From positions 1,097,686 to 1,161,685 of the forward strand of contig MU001677.1 of NCBI GenBank assembly GCA_010093515.1: a stretch of 64,000 nt of DNA, in the 5' to 3' direction. A program made the translations under genes and the position numbers. Position 1 is the first letter of the stretch. The number at the start of each line of letters is the position of its first letter. This DNA comes from Lineolata rhizophorae. Taxonomy: Eukaryota > Ascomycota > Dothideomycetes > Lineolatales > Lineolataceae. Under the pieces are notes generated by a model. It did not search any database. It was not told the DNA's origin and saw nothing but the letters and a program-made list of their open reading frames with translations. Positions 36,258-47,584 of the stretch are shown here, piece after piece.

Positions 36258-38500
36258 TTACACCGTCTCTACTTTTGTAGTTGTGCCCTTCTCCTTGTCA
36301 ATTTCCATCGTGGTGACGCCCATGTTGTCTTCGTGATGGATCTGTTTCTCAACAACCATTGTGACCTTGTCTGCTCTGTCCTTGCCCTCGAATACTGCAG
36401 GTCCCATTGTATTAGTTTTAAGCCGTATGGATTGTGAAGGGGAGCAATAACTACGAAGGCAAGTGATGGTAACGAAGATAAGTAGGAGTTGTGAAGGTAA
36501 ATTGTGATAACAAAAGGATATATGTCCCAAGGCATATAATAATTACGATTTTGGTAGTGCTTATGAAAGTAAATAGTGGTGATAAAGAAAATTGGTAGGT
36601 ACGAAAGTGACAGGAGTTACAAATGTGGATGGCGATTACAATTGGAAGTGGTGGTGATAAAGGCAGAACGGTAGTTACAAATGGAAATACTAGCAATAAA
36701 GGCAAGTAGTAATAGTAGTTGGAAGCGGTGGTCACAAAAGCGAGTGGTGTTGATAAAAGGAAGTTGTGGTAATATAAGGGAGAGGGGCGCTTACAAAATG
36801 CAAGTTCCTCCAAGGTCCGTCCTCCGGTCTCAGGAAAGAGAAAATAAATGAACACAATCTCAAATGCAAGCCAGCAACAATAGGTAAGCAACCATTTCCA
36901 GGTTATCCTATTGAGCCCGATTGGATTGACGTAAGTCGTGAAGAAGCCCGCGCATTTCCCAAAGAATTGGAAAATCGTGATGCCACGTGCACGTTGAGCG
37001 AAAGGGAACAATTCGACGAGGAAGGCTTGAAACCATGTCAGCACTGCCACCCATCGTGGTGATTTATTGGGTGGTTTTGTATACTTACTGTACGTGAGCG
37101 CATTGTAACCGATATTGTAGCACGGCGAATAGGCGAATATCCAAAACAACACCGCGTTCGCCACGGCAGAGTTCCCCGTCGCTAGAACGCGCTCCATGGT
37201 GATGGTCCATCCGACGTAGACGCAGAGCAGCGATATCGCGCACGTCATGTACATGACGCGACGACGGAAGCGCCTGACGAGCAGCGAGATGATGACGCCG
37301 TTGAAGAGGCTCCAGCACGTGTTCGCAATGTTGATGTGGCCCTTTGCGTTGGCGTCGGTGATGCCGATAATCTCGAGTAGCTCGTTTAGGTAGTACGAGA
37401 TGAGCGTGTTGCCGGACCACTGGGTGAAGAGGCCCAGGAAGGAGGCGATGATGGTGCGTCGCCGCATCCCCGGTGCCCGCACCATCTCCCACCACGACCG
37501 CTTCGAGAACTCGAGCTCGATTTCCAGCGTGCTCTGGATCTGCGCCATCTCGGCCCGCACGAACTCGGATTCCATGTCACCTTCGGCGTGGTACTTGGCT
37601 AGAATCTTGTGTGCTTCCTCGTGGCGGTCCTTGCTGATGAGGAAGCGGGGACTCTCAGGGATAGTGCTGCGCGGAGCGGTTAGTTTGAGGATTGCTCAAG
37701 TTGGTCCGGATGCGTCGCTTACAAGATGAAGAGAATCTGCATCGCAGACGGCCACATCTGGAGCAAGCATGGGATTCTCCAGCCCCAGTTGGTGCCCAGT
37801 TGCATCGTGCCGAAGGTAATGGCCGCACCCAGGATTGAACCGACGAACCAGGTGACGTTGAACAGAGAGGTCATGATGGGACGTTCCTTGGGATATGACA
37901 ACTCTCCGATCAACGACGAACCGGCGACAACAACAGGTGGAATGCCAAACCCGAGAAGCACGCGAGCAACAATGTACATGGCCGCTGTGATTCAAGTAAG
38001 CAATGCACCGGTGCAGCGTCGATGGTTGATGTATTACCCCCATTTGCGCATCCTTGGATGATGGCACCAATGCACATGACGATCGAGGCAAGCAAAATGG
38101 TCCATCGCCGGCCAAATCGGTCGTTGATTAGGGGAATAAATGGCAGAGAGATAATCGACCCAAGAGAATAACTTGCGCCGATGAACCCCAAGAGCGAATC
38201 ACTCGGGTCGAAGTCTGCGGAACATCAGCCTTATGCCACGTATAGCTGCGAAAGGTTGTTTGGATTGTCTCATGTTGAACAGCACTAACACTCTTGCCAA
38301 GCATCCACTATCTGGACGGCGTTGAGGTTTTGAGAATCAAACCCCGAAGTCAACTCGCCCCCCATGCATGCCGGGAAGAGCAGGAGGTAGAGCACGCGCA
38401 GATTCTTCTTCTTGTACCATGGCACTTTGTCCTGCTCGACGATTCGAGTCAGGACCGGGTCCGCGACGCCGTGGGTGTGCGGGTGGTCTTTGACACCCAT
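36258..38500 (-). CDS. MFS transporter of the lactose permease / cellodextrin-type sugar family
   Basis: Predicted importer of a disaccharide, oligosaccharide or glycoside with 12 helices. Exons on the minus strand: 38500-38290, 38214-38038, 37984-37723, 37666-37089, 37025-36795, 36394-36258; 531 residues, all phases agree. Marks of the LAC12-like group: GGELTSGFDSQNLNAVQ in helix 1, INDRFGRRWTILLAS, ARVLLGFGIPPVVVAGSSLIGELSYPKERP, NWGWRIPCLLQ, IPESPRFLISKDRHEEA, SGNTLISYYLNELLEIIGI, ALTYTFLVELFPFAQRARG, TWKWLLTYCCW and PETGGRTLEELAF. The last intron (36395-36794) is 400 nt and consists almost wholly of a 19-bp repeat that stays open in the exon frame. Without splicing, the protein would read into the repeat and stop at 36451. 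The gene diverges from the GH3 glucosidase at 39895. Confidence 0.9.
36426..36782. repeat. Degenerate 19-bp minisatellite inside an intron
   Basis: About 18 contiguous units of mostly 19 bp with plus-strand consensus near TGGTGGTTACAAAGGAAAG. Clear examples lie at 36445-36463, 36464-36482, 36130+400 region units 36530 onward being weaker, then 36574-36592, 36593-36611, 36630-36648, 36669-36687, 36688-36706, 36726-36744, 36745-36763 and 36764-36782. Single units of 18 and 20 bp occur. The array fills nearly the whole last intron of the lactose-permease-like gene. Confidence 0.85.
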
Positions 38501-39894
38501 GTCGACTGAACTGCACAGAACAACAGCGCAACAACAGCAATTGAGCAACAGCAGCCAGTCAACGAGAGCCGGCAGCAGTTCTTCGAGGGCGTTCGATCAA
38601 CAAAGGCCTTGTGAGATTGTGGGGGTCCGAAAAACCGGGGGCAGCAGTGCTTCTTTATGTTGCTCAGGCCTGCGCAACCTGGTCGCGCGCATTCTCACCA
38701 CGCCTGCCCGCCTAGGCTTGTCTATCATATTGTTCTATCACGAGCATGCTTGTAGCAAGCCGAGCGGCGTCGCAGCCAAGGCCGCCGTGCTCCTCGAGGG
38801 ATCAACCGTGCGACCGAGAGTGTGGACGCGGCCGCTGAGGCCCTTTGCGGCCATGATCATCGCATTTATCCGCGATGGCCAAACTGTCAAAGCGAAAATG
38901 GCCAAGCCAAGGCGGGCTGCTCACCCGCAATTGACGGAAATTGACGCCCGGCAGGTTGTCGCACGGTTGGGGTAGCGCGGAGCAGGGGACGGCCTGGGCT
39001 TGGCCGACATCTTACCCCAGCTTGCACAGGATCGCGAGAGGCAGGATGGCGGGGTGCATTGGGCGTCAGCAGGGACAACTGCCGCAGCCCGGCGACGGCT
39101 CCAGGAAGGGCGTGCGGCTGTCGCGTTCGGAACAATTTAGATCTGCGCGCGCTTCGAGGCCTTCGTGATATGTAGATAGATACACTCTGCACCTCGGGTA
39201 GCCGTGCGGGCCGAGCGAGGAGGTGCTCCCGGCTGCTGGCCGTCTGCCGTAACACTCGTGAAGCCGACGGCCTGGCGCTCAGAAGCCCGAGATTCGCAAA
39301 TCTCACTCGGAGGCGCGCCGCTTCACGTGAGCGGACAGTCGTCCTCCGCAAAATCGGTTCGCGCTCGGCGACTATTCCCCTTCGGCAACCTGCGATAGGA
39401 GGCCCTTCAACACGTGCGTCGCGGTGGCAGAGATTTTCGACTCGCCCAACGACCCCGGACGGACAGAGGATTGGCGACATTTGCCCAGTCTTGCTATCCC
39501 GACGTCTCTACCACATGAAGGTAGTCGGTACAAGCTTCGGGCCCTTCAGGCTTTTCTGGAACGGCGAACTCTTGCGACGGTTACGTGGCCTCGTACCTAC
39601 ACCGCCTAGATCGTTTGTACCGCGACCGTTTTGGCTGTCGAAGCTGGCTTCTGTCTTTCGTGCCTAGTCATAGGAGTGTCGGACCGCCAGCCGCCCAAGG
39701 CCGACAGCCCGGCCGGGTTGCCCTGTTTAGCGCTCTACCTACATTAGTTCTTTTCGCAGACGCAGCTACCTACCTCCAGAGTAGGAGCGTGGCATAGGCG
39801 AACTACTTAATGAAAAGAAAGATTCTCCAACATTTAGCACAATATAACTTCTGAAACCGTGACCTTCAGCGCCAACCTTCCAACCCTTGAGACG
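38501..39894. promoter_or_regulatory. Divergent promoter region of the lactose-permease-like and GH3 genes
   Basis: 1.4 kb between two genes transcribed away from each other; it must hold both promoters. I see no coding region in it. The middle (38950-39450) is GC-rich with short overlapping frames on both strands, and the part next to the GH3 start (39790-39890) is AT-rich. I could not assign specific factor sites with confidence. Confidence 0.5.
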
Positions 39895-42800
39895 ATGGGG
39901 CCTGCTAACACTACGCCGAATTTGAGAGAGCTGGTAGGCAAGCTTACGCTCGAGGAGAAAGTGAGCTTGCTTTCGGGGGTTGACTGGTGGAGAACAGCTC
40001 GAATTGAACGGGACGGGGTGTTCGTCCCTCAGTTAAAGGTGCGTCTTCCGAGCTTTGCAGTTCTCCGCCTATACCCCGTGGATCGAGTGAACCTATTTTT
40101 TATCTTATATCGCACAAGACCTCACCTTCTCCGTGTTTCCTGAATCCTATATGTCCATTCTGCTAGCTAGGATATTCCTACAGATCTCTTCTACTTCTAG
40201 CTCACGATGTGTGACAGACTAGCGATGGCCCGAATGGAGCTCGAGGCGAGAGCTACGTGTCCGGAGTTCGCGCTGCATGCTTCCCATCGGAATGCAACCT
40301 AGGTAGCACGTTCGATACCGAGTTGCTCTACAAGGTCGGTCAAGAACTAGCCGAAGAGACTAAATCCAAATCGGCAAATGTTCTACTCGCGCCAACGATG
40401 AATGTCGTTCGCTCGCCTCTCGGCGGTCGAAACCACGAAACCTATGGCGAAGATCCCTTTTTGCTCGGCGCCCTTGGCTCGGCGTGCGTGAACGGTACCG
40501 GCACATGCTCTCTAGAAATCTTCCGGCAACGGATTTCTGACACTTCAAGCAGGCATTCAGTCCCGAGGTGTTGGCGCTACGCCGAAACACTATGTAGCCA
40601 ATGAGGCCGAGGACCAGCGTCGAACGCTGGATGTCCAGGTCAGCGAGGCCGCGCTGAGAGAAGTATACTTGTATCCTTTTCAGCTAGTGATGAAGAACTG
40701 CGACCCGTGGTGCTTTATGACAAGGTTTGTTCTACCAATGACCCGGCCAAAGGATTCTTGATTCATTCGCTATCCAGCTACAATCGCGTACAAGGTGAAT
40801 TCGTCGGCGCGAGCAAACACCTAATCGCTGATGTACTCCGGAAGGAATGGGGCTTCAAAGGCATGGTCATATCCGATTGGGCGGGAACTTATTCTTGCGC
40901 CGAACCGGTTAATGCCGGCATGGACCTCGAAATGGTATCTCACTTCTTGCCACTAATGACGAATCACCATTGTTGAGTTGCACACTGACATACGTAGCCG
41001 GGGCCGTCCGTTCAACGAGGCGCAAAGCTCCTCTCCGCCATTGCGGATGGCAAAGTGACGGAAGAGACTGTCACAGAGTCGGCCCTGCGTGTTCTTGAAC
41101 TTGTCGCCCGCGCAGGAAAGTGGCAGGATCCAACCGAGTCACCAGAGCGAGAGGCGATTGGGAATACTGTCCGGGATGAACTCATCTGCCAAGCAGCTGC
41201 AGAGGGGATGGTTCTCCTCAAGAACGAAAGTTCAATCCTTCCACTTACCCCTAGTGATCGAATTGCAGTTATTGGGCAACATGCAAGTACGCTTACGATG
41301 CACGGAGGCGGAAGTGCTCGGATTTTTGGTTTCAAAGGTGTCACCCCCGTCGAAGGCTTGCAATCCGCCGGATTTCAATTGGACTATGCACCCGGCGTGC
41401 CTGTTTACAATGCGCTCCCTATGCCGGAGCCCGCCGTTGTATCCTCAAGCGTTGAAGTCCCGGACCCGGACGCTCCTGTCGAATGCAAGTGGTACAACTC
41501 GAAAGAAGCTGGCCAAGACTATCTACGGACTTCCTATCTGAAACGCCCCGAGTACATGATCAAGGAGTCATGGCCGACTGATCTGAACGAAGTGGACTAT
41601 TCGACTGAGCTTTCTTTCATCATCACTCCCACAACGACCGGAGAACACCTTATTGGGGTCACTACTACGGGCGAAGCGGATTTATTTGTTGACGGTCAGC
41701 ATGTGTATCATCGAGAGCAGGAGATGGATCTTATTTTTGAGAGCTGTGAGTACAATGTTCTAGTGATCGGAAGACTCGAGCGCTAATAGGCCGCCGACTA
41801 CAGACGTCTTCCACAAGCCAGCCCTGACGAAACACACTACCTACCCAATGAATGCCGGTCAATCATATAGAATCACCTTGCACACCAAAGGCACCTCTCC
41901 AAATGCCATTTCCAAGCTCCGCAGCTCCCAGCTCGGCTCCATGACTCTCCTCCAAGGCTCCTCCGTCCGCTTCTTCGAAGCCTATTCCATCCCATCCCGC
42001 ATTGCCGAAGCCGCCGCCCTCGCCGCGTCTGCCTCTACCGCCGTCATCTTCGTCGGCAAAAATGACGAATTCGAGTCCGAAGGCTTCGACCAGGCCTCAT
42101 ACTCGCTGCCCTGCTCGCAACCCGACCTCATCGACGCCGTCGCCCGCGCCAACCCCCGCACCGTCGTCGTCAACTTCTCCGGCTCGCCCGTAGACATGCC
42201 GTTCGCCGACCCGTCGACCCCGGCGAGGCCGACGCCGGCCGCCATCTTGCAGGCGTGGTTCCCCGGGCAAGAGGCCGGCCACGCGATCGCGCGCGTGCTC
42301 GCGGGCACGGTCAACCCGTGCGGGCGCCTCGCGAGCACGTTCCCCATGCGCATCGAGGACACGCCCTGCTACGGGAACTTCCCCGTCGGCGCGGACGGCG
42401 TGCTCAGGTACGAAGAGGGTAGGTTCGTCGGGTACAGGCATTACGATCGCCCGGGGGCGCCGAAGCCGAGGTTCCCTTTCGGGTTCGGGTTGAGCTACAC
42501 TACGTTCGATATCGTTGGTGCTGGGTTTGAGAGAGGCAAGGATACCATTGAATCGGAGGCGGACGTGCTTGCCCTCATCGTGAAGGTGAAGAATACGGGG
42601 TCGAGGCCGGGAAAGGAAGTCGTGCAGATTTACGTTGCGCCGCCGGCGGAGCAGGTCGAGGCTGGGAGGCCGGTGAAAGAATTGAAGGGATTTGTGAAGG
42701 TCGAGGTTCGCGCTGGTGAAATATCCGAGGCGAAGATACCCTTGGACAAGTATGGCTTTAGCTTCTGGGATGAGAGAACAAGTCAATGGCGTACCTGGCC

Positions 42801-42897
42801 GGGGACGTATCAAGTTCTCATTGGCACGTGTTCAGCTAAGGCTTCGCCACATTCTGTGAAGGTCTTAATCCTAGGTTCATTTACATGGGCAAGTTAG
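39895..42897 (+). CDS. GH3 beta-glucosidase with PA14 domain, probably cytosolic
   Basis: Hydrolyses beta-glucosides by a retaining mechanism. Exons by hand: 39895-40038, 40218-40494, 40553-40724, 40778-40934, 40998-41745, 41804-42897; phases agree and give 863 residues, normal for this subfamily. Order: GH3 N-domain with LTLEEKVSLLSGVDWWRT, SDGPNGARGE, RSPLGGRNHETYGEDP, GVGATPKHYVAN, MTSYNRVQG and MVISDWAGTYS, whose Asp (about residue 231) is the nucleophile; LKNESSILPL; a PA14 insert (about 400-550) with TTGEHLIGVTTTGEADLFVDG; the GH3 C-domain ending in PFGFGLSYT; and a fibronectin-type-III-like end. No signal peptide precedes the catalytic domain, so the enzyme should act inside the cell, which fits the divergent sugar importer next to it. 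The frame breaks seen in a raw six-frame view are all explained by five canonical introns. Confidence 0.92.
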
Positions 42898-43161
42898 AGG
42901 GTATGTAACCGTCGAAGTATGTCGAGGGTAATCGAAGCTGCTTTACGTATGTGGGCTACAACAGAATGGTCTACAGGATCTAGCATCATGTCATGGTGCG
43001 CATGAATGTTGATTTGGGTTTTAAGTTTTGAAACGGTTCCCATCCGTTTGATGGGTTTGAATACAAAGTAGCGACGCTCAAAAGCAGAGAAGGAAAATAA
43101 GAAGTAAGCGTTGATGCGGTCGAAAAGATTGGTAAACTAGGAGCTGAAGTAAGATAATTTC

Positions 43162-46100
43162 TTAAGCGGCAAAAGGAGGGTCGTGGGACATTACACGCCA
43201 AAAACGTTTTAGATCTTGGCGAATGTCATCTTCTCTGGTCAGTAGGAAGTTATTACGTAGGAAGCTATTAGGGGGCCGAGACATATCCCCCAGCTGGTGA
43301 GATGTTGGCCCACAAAGCAGTTCGATATAACCAACGATATCAACAGTAGGGACTTTCCAGGTAACTTCCTCAAGCTCTGAATTGTTCATACTGTCAGCCT
43401 GGTGCAAGTGGTGAACCCACTTTACGCCGCAGAGGAGAAAGAGTAGCATATAATGCTTGTCAAGCGTGATGTCCAATTCTTGTAACATTGACTCGAATGA
43501 AGTGCGTAGCCACCGCAAGACATCTTTAATGAGACAAGTAGGGCCGCATGGTGGGCGGCAGCGCCTTTGCTCGTCTCGCTGAGCCCACTCTCGTACTGTC
43601 AGTGGCACGCTTTGAGGTAGGCGTGGATATAAGTTTGTATGCCTTTCACAATCAATAATGATCGGCTTGTCTAAACTCTCTATCGACAATAGCTCTCGAT
43701 CGATACCAAGAATGTACTTGAATAAGGGAGTGGACGTCGGATTAAGGCACGGTGCTAATTCGTCTGCTAATTCCTTAGGTATGCCAAGCTCTCTCAGGTC
43801 GAAATGCTTTGCTGGAACCGTTCCGTTGCACTCGGCGTTCCGGCGTATTCTCTTTGGCTTAGTGTTACTGGAAACTGGAGAACCGTCTTTAGCTCGTTTT
43901 CCGTTGATCCCAGTAGTATTCCAGAGTCGTGATGATGAGGTAGAAAGCGATTCATCGTTGGATCGTGCCAGGCCGGTATGCAGCGTTTCATGATCTGTCC
44001 GTTTTCGATTGGACGAGAAACCGACCGTAGCATGCGGACAGCCGCGGAAGCGGCAAACAAAAGCGAATCCTGCATTTTGTTCTTTGAATCTAGCGAGAGC
44101 CTGTCGATCGAGTCGAGGTACGTTGTCCATTTCGAGGATTCGATGAACAATCGAGTTATATTTTTGGAGGGCAGCAGTGAGAACTGTCATGTCGTGCGAT
44201 AGCTCTTGAGCTTCGGCATCTTTGAGTACGTTAGTTATATAAGGCCTCCGAAGGCTTTTGGGAAGGAACTTGTCAAATACATACCGCGACCAGTGGTGCA
44301 CGGTAGGCTTTGCATGAATATTCGCAAATTTCGCACTTCCTCGACAATTCCTTTCGTGATTGGACGCGTTCGTAAGAACGCGGCATCAACGCATAGGCGC
44401 CGATAATCAACATCAATTCTAGGAGAGTCTGACGCTGATGTGTGGCGTGCAGCGGAGATCTCATGAGCAGATTCGAAATCTATCATTCGCTGACACAGAA
44501 CCTCTGAATCTGGTCCATCAATACCATTGTTCAACTTCGCGTACTCGAAGAGGTGCGCAATCCAATGCTCATGTGAGTACAAGCAGAGCGCGTGGAACCC
44601 TTTAACGACTCTTGATATATTTTGTTCGGCTTTCGAATCATCGAGGAGCTCGAGCCCGTCGGTTAGGTATGCGACGCAGGAAGAAGAGATATTTCGATGG
44701 GCGGAGATAGGATCCAAGAAGTTGCCTGACCGCTTGATAAGGAATCTTTTCATGTTTAGCTGGCATTGTTCCTAATAGAGGTAAAGTTTTAACATACTCT
44801 TGGACAGTGAAGTGGACGAATGACACGAAGCCTGTAGCGCCTTCTTCGATGAATGGTTTGGCTAGGTCCATCGCGGAGTCCCAGAGCCGAGTTTCATTGG
44901 TCAGCTTGTGAATTCCAGGTCGAAGCGAAATGCCCGTAATTATTTCATGCTTCCGCATCGGTCGTTTTGCGAACGCCACCCACTCGAGTATTCGGACGGT
45001 TATGTCACGGTCTTCAGCTTTCCTGTCATGAAAAACATTTTCTAATAGCTTGAGATACCTAAAAACAACTGTAAGTTACCGAAGCCTATAATTGCTCGGA
45101 CTTTACTTGAGGGGGTGCTGCTTACAGTTTTTCCAAATCCGATGGAAGGCTTTCAACTGTATCGCGCAGATCTTGGAGGCAATGTGAGTTTTCTATGGCC
45201 TGGAGGACTAGTCTGACCCAGAGAAACATTCCTGATTTGACATTAAAATTCTTCACTAATGCGAATAAAAAAGTGGACTAATTGAGAACGTACCACCTGC
45301 TCTTGCTGTTATCCGGGCTTCGATGTCCGCAAACTCCTCACAATTGATTTCTTCGTTTTGAAACCCACCCTGAATTTCGGCAAGTCTGTGTTGAACGTAG
45401 AGTTGTATTGCCACTCGAAGCTGCTCCTTTTCTTTGTTAAGATTAATTTGGGGACGTCTGCCAAGCTGCTTTGAAATTTGTGGGATGTCGCGGCTAGTAA
45501 AAATAATCTTGCAGATTGATGAGGACGCGTCTCTTGTCTTGACACTGGCAAGCGGAAGGAGATCGAGCAAAACTTGACGCTGGTCTGCATACGGCAGTTC
45601 ATCCAAGCCGTCGACGACTATTCGACTGGCCTGCGCAGATGACAGCAAGACTTGAATCAAGTCCTTCAGCTCCAAAACGGACGAATTCCGTCCTTCTTGG
45701 ATATAATTGTCGTAGACGTACGCTGCCAGTCCTTTATTTTGACGCAAGAATTGCGCAACAAATGTTCTTAGGATGTGGCAGCTCTTGTCTGAAGCCGAGG
45801 AGTAGTAGTTGCACCAAAAATAGAGTACAGTAATTTGACGGTGCCTCTGGAGGAAACGAATTAGGATGGAAGCCAAAACACTTTTTCCTGTTGAATTGTT
45901 AGCCCGCCATGAACCAATTGATAGTTATTCGGTGTGATGTGCGAACCTGCACCAGGTTTGCCGTTCAACCAAACGACGAGATTTTCCGCACTGAGTCGTA
46001 ACCATGACTTCGCTACCGAGTTCCTTTGAATCCAGTCACACGTATGTTCATGGCAGAGGGAGTATTGTCGCTCGAGTTCATTCTCTTGCTCATAGTCTTT

Positions 46101-46990
46101 GTGGACTTCCAGCCATGCCAATACCTCCTGGAGTTGGGCGGCCGTGAACTTTTGTTCATCACGTTCTAGCTCTGCCATGCGTCTCTCTCTCCATTTTTGT
46201 GCCTCATAGATGTCTTGTGCATTGGCCCGTTTTTCGACCAACTCGCTGTGGTATGTGAGGCTATCAAGAATGCCTTTAAAACGGCGGTCGAACCCAGCCC
46301 AAAGGGTCTTGAAAAACATCTTGACTCCTGATTTAAAATAGAATCAACACACTCAGTTCACGTTTGCCAGTGAAGGATGACGTACCTGGGTTTTTGAAGA
46401 AGTCATATGCGCATCGGTGAAATTCCAAAATATCGACGTAGACCGCAGCTAGAAGACGTTGGAAGTCGGCGTTCGACTTGAAGGCCTCACCCAGAAGATC
46501 AAAGCGAGGCAGAGCCTCTGCGACGCTTGCATACGTTGCCACGATTTTCTCTATCCCGGCAGTATATTGCGATGCCATCTAGGGTCTTAGTCAGTTCACT
46601 AGCCTCTTTTTGATGGCTGGGTGACGGACAATGAGGATAAGTTTGACCGGAGCCTGAACGAAGCAAGTTAGCAATAATATCTAGAGGTAGCGGGCGCCCA
46701 ATGCCTACCCATATCCAAGGCAAGTAGTCTGTTCCGTTGCAAAGAACCTCGATAGCCTTGGAATATTGTTCGAGTCCGTCGAGGAAGGGCTGGATGCGGC
46801 GCATGTTGCGTAAGCTCTGACGAGCGCCAAGCTCCCGCTCGATTTTGCGCGCTGCATCATGAACGTCTCGCAAAGTCGTGGACTTGAAATCCTTGCAATC
46901 ATTCGGCTCTTTCGCCCTGATTGTGCCCTCGAGCTTATCAAACGCGTCTTTGAACAGAAGCCGAACTTGGGGGCAGGCGTTCGAACCCAT
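43162..46990 (-). CDS. NACHT-domain NLR-type protein with N-terminal DUF7708 and a C2H2-like zinc finger
   Basis: Fungal STAND/NLR-class NTPase; relatives act in or near heterokaryon incompatibility and defence-like signalling, but no role is proven for this one. Exons on the minus strand: 46990-46709, 46653-46630, 46578-46386, 46327-45947, 45887-45294, 45231-45126, 45058-44794, 44759-44285, 44219-43162; 1125 residues. The N-terminal part (about 20-200) has the DUF7708 pattern NMRRIQPFLDGLEQYSKAIEVL...APVKLIL. NACHT follows with P-loop GKPGAGKS (289-296), Walker B IVVDGLDELP (near 385), FTSRDIP and ARAGGMFLWVRLVL. The C-part has HFTVQEY and CRFRGCPHATVG...HETLH, a C2H2-like finger; I see no WD, ankyrin or TPR repeats. 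Intron 7 would be only 34 nt, so a frameshift is the alternative there. One donor is GTCCGT. The codons look less GC-rich than in the core genes. Confidence 0.8.
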
Positions 46991-47584
46991 GCTATGCCGG
47001 CGGAGGTGTCCTGGACGCAGGCCGGACCTCGGAGTCTCGGCAGTGGTCCCTGCGGTAATCAGCTAATTGCTGCAGTCGAATTCCTCTTGTGTTTCGTACC
47101 TAATTCCGTTCTCTGGGTGCCACAGTTCAAGATCTCATCAGAGCCTGAATATGCATCGCCGACAGTGATCTTGTTGGTCAAAAACGCACGATCAAGGTGG
47201 CGATGGAAAGGGTAAGGGAAGCAGACCGGTCGCGGTTCGACAAAAATGGGAGAGCGACGGGGCTACGCGACAACGAAACAAATTCTGCCTTGCGTATCAG
47301 CCTTGCAGCCAATGCCAGCTGTATTCCATCAGCCACCGCCGCCAGCCTTGCCAAGTATTGGAAAGGCAACTAGCTTGAGGCTGAGGCTGTCACGATGTTG
47401 GGCATCCGTCAAGCCTATGCTTACAGCCTACCCGGCCGTAAGTGCATCGCCTCGCCTTGTCACATCAGATGCTTTTGAGGTGGCTAACTCGGAGTTCGAT
47501 TTGCTTTTCGGGTACTGTTAATACTCTAGCAGTTGGCTGGAGGTGAGATACCGGTGACAAGAACTGAATACAGCGCGACCTCAA
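46991..47584. promoter_or_regulatory. Bidirectional promoter between the NLR and SNF2 genes
   Basis: 594 bp between two start codons facing away from each other, so both promoters must share or divide this space. I found no open frame with coding character and no clear TATA box. Confidence 0.5.

Noticed and set aside
36451-37088. Read-through of the lactose-permease-like exon across two introns to a stop at 36451
   Set aside because: Splicing 37088-37026 and 36794-36395 gives the family sequence LTYTFLVELFPFAQ and a normal C-tail, whereas read-through adds repeat-coded residues.
40257-41004. Apparent frameshifts suggesting a GH3 pseudogene
   Set aside because: Canonical introns at 40495-40552, 40725-40777 and 40935-40997 restore one continuous GH3 frame.
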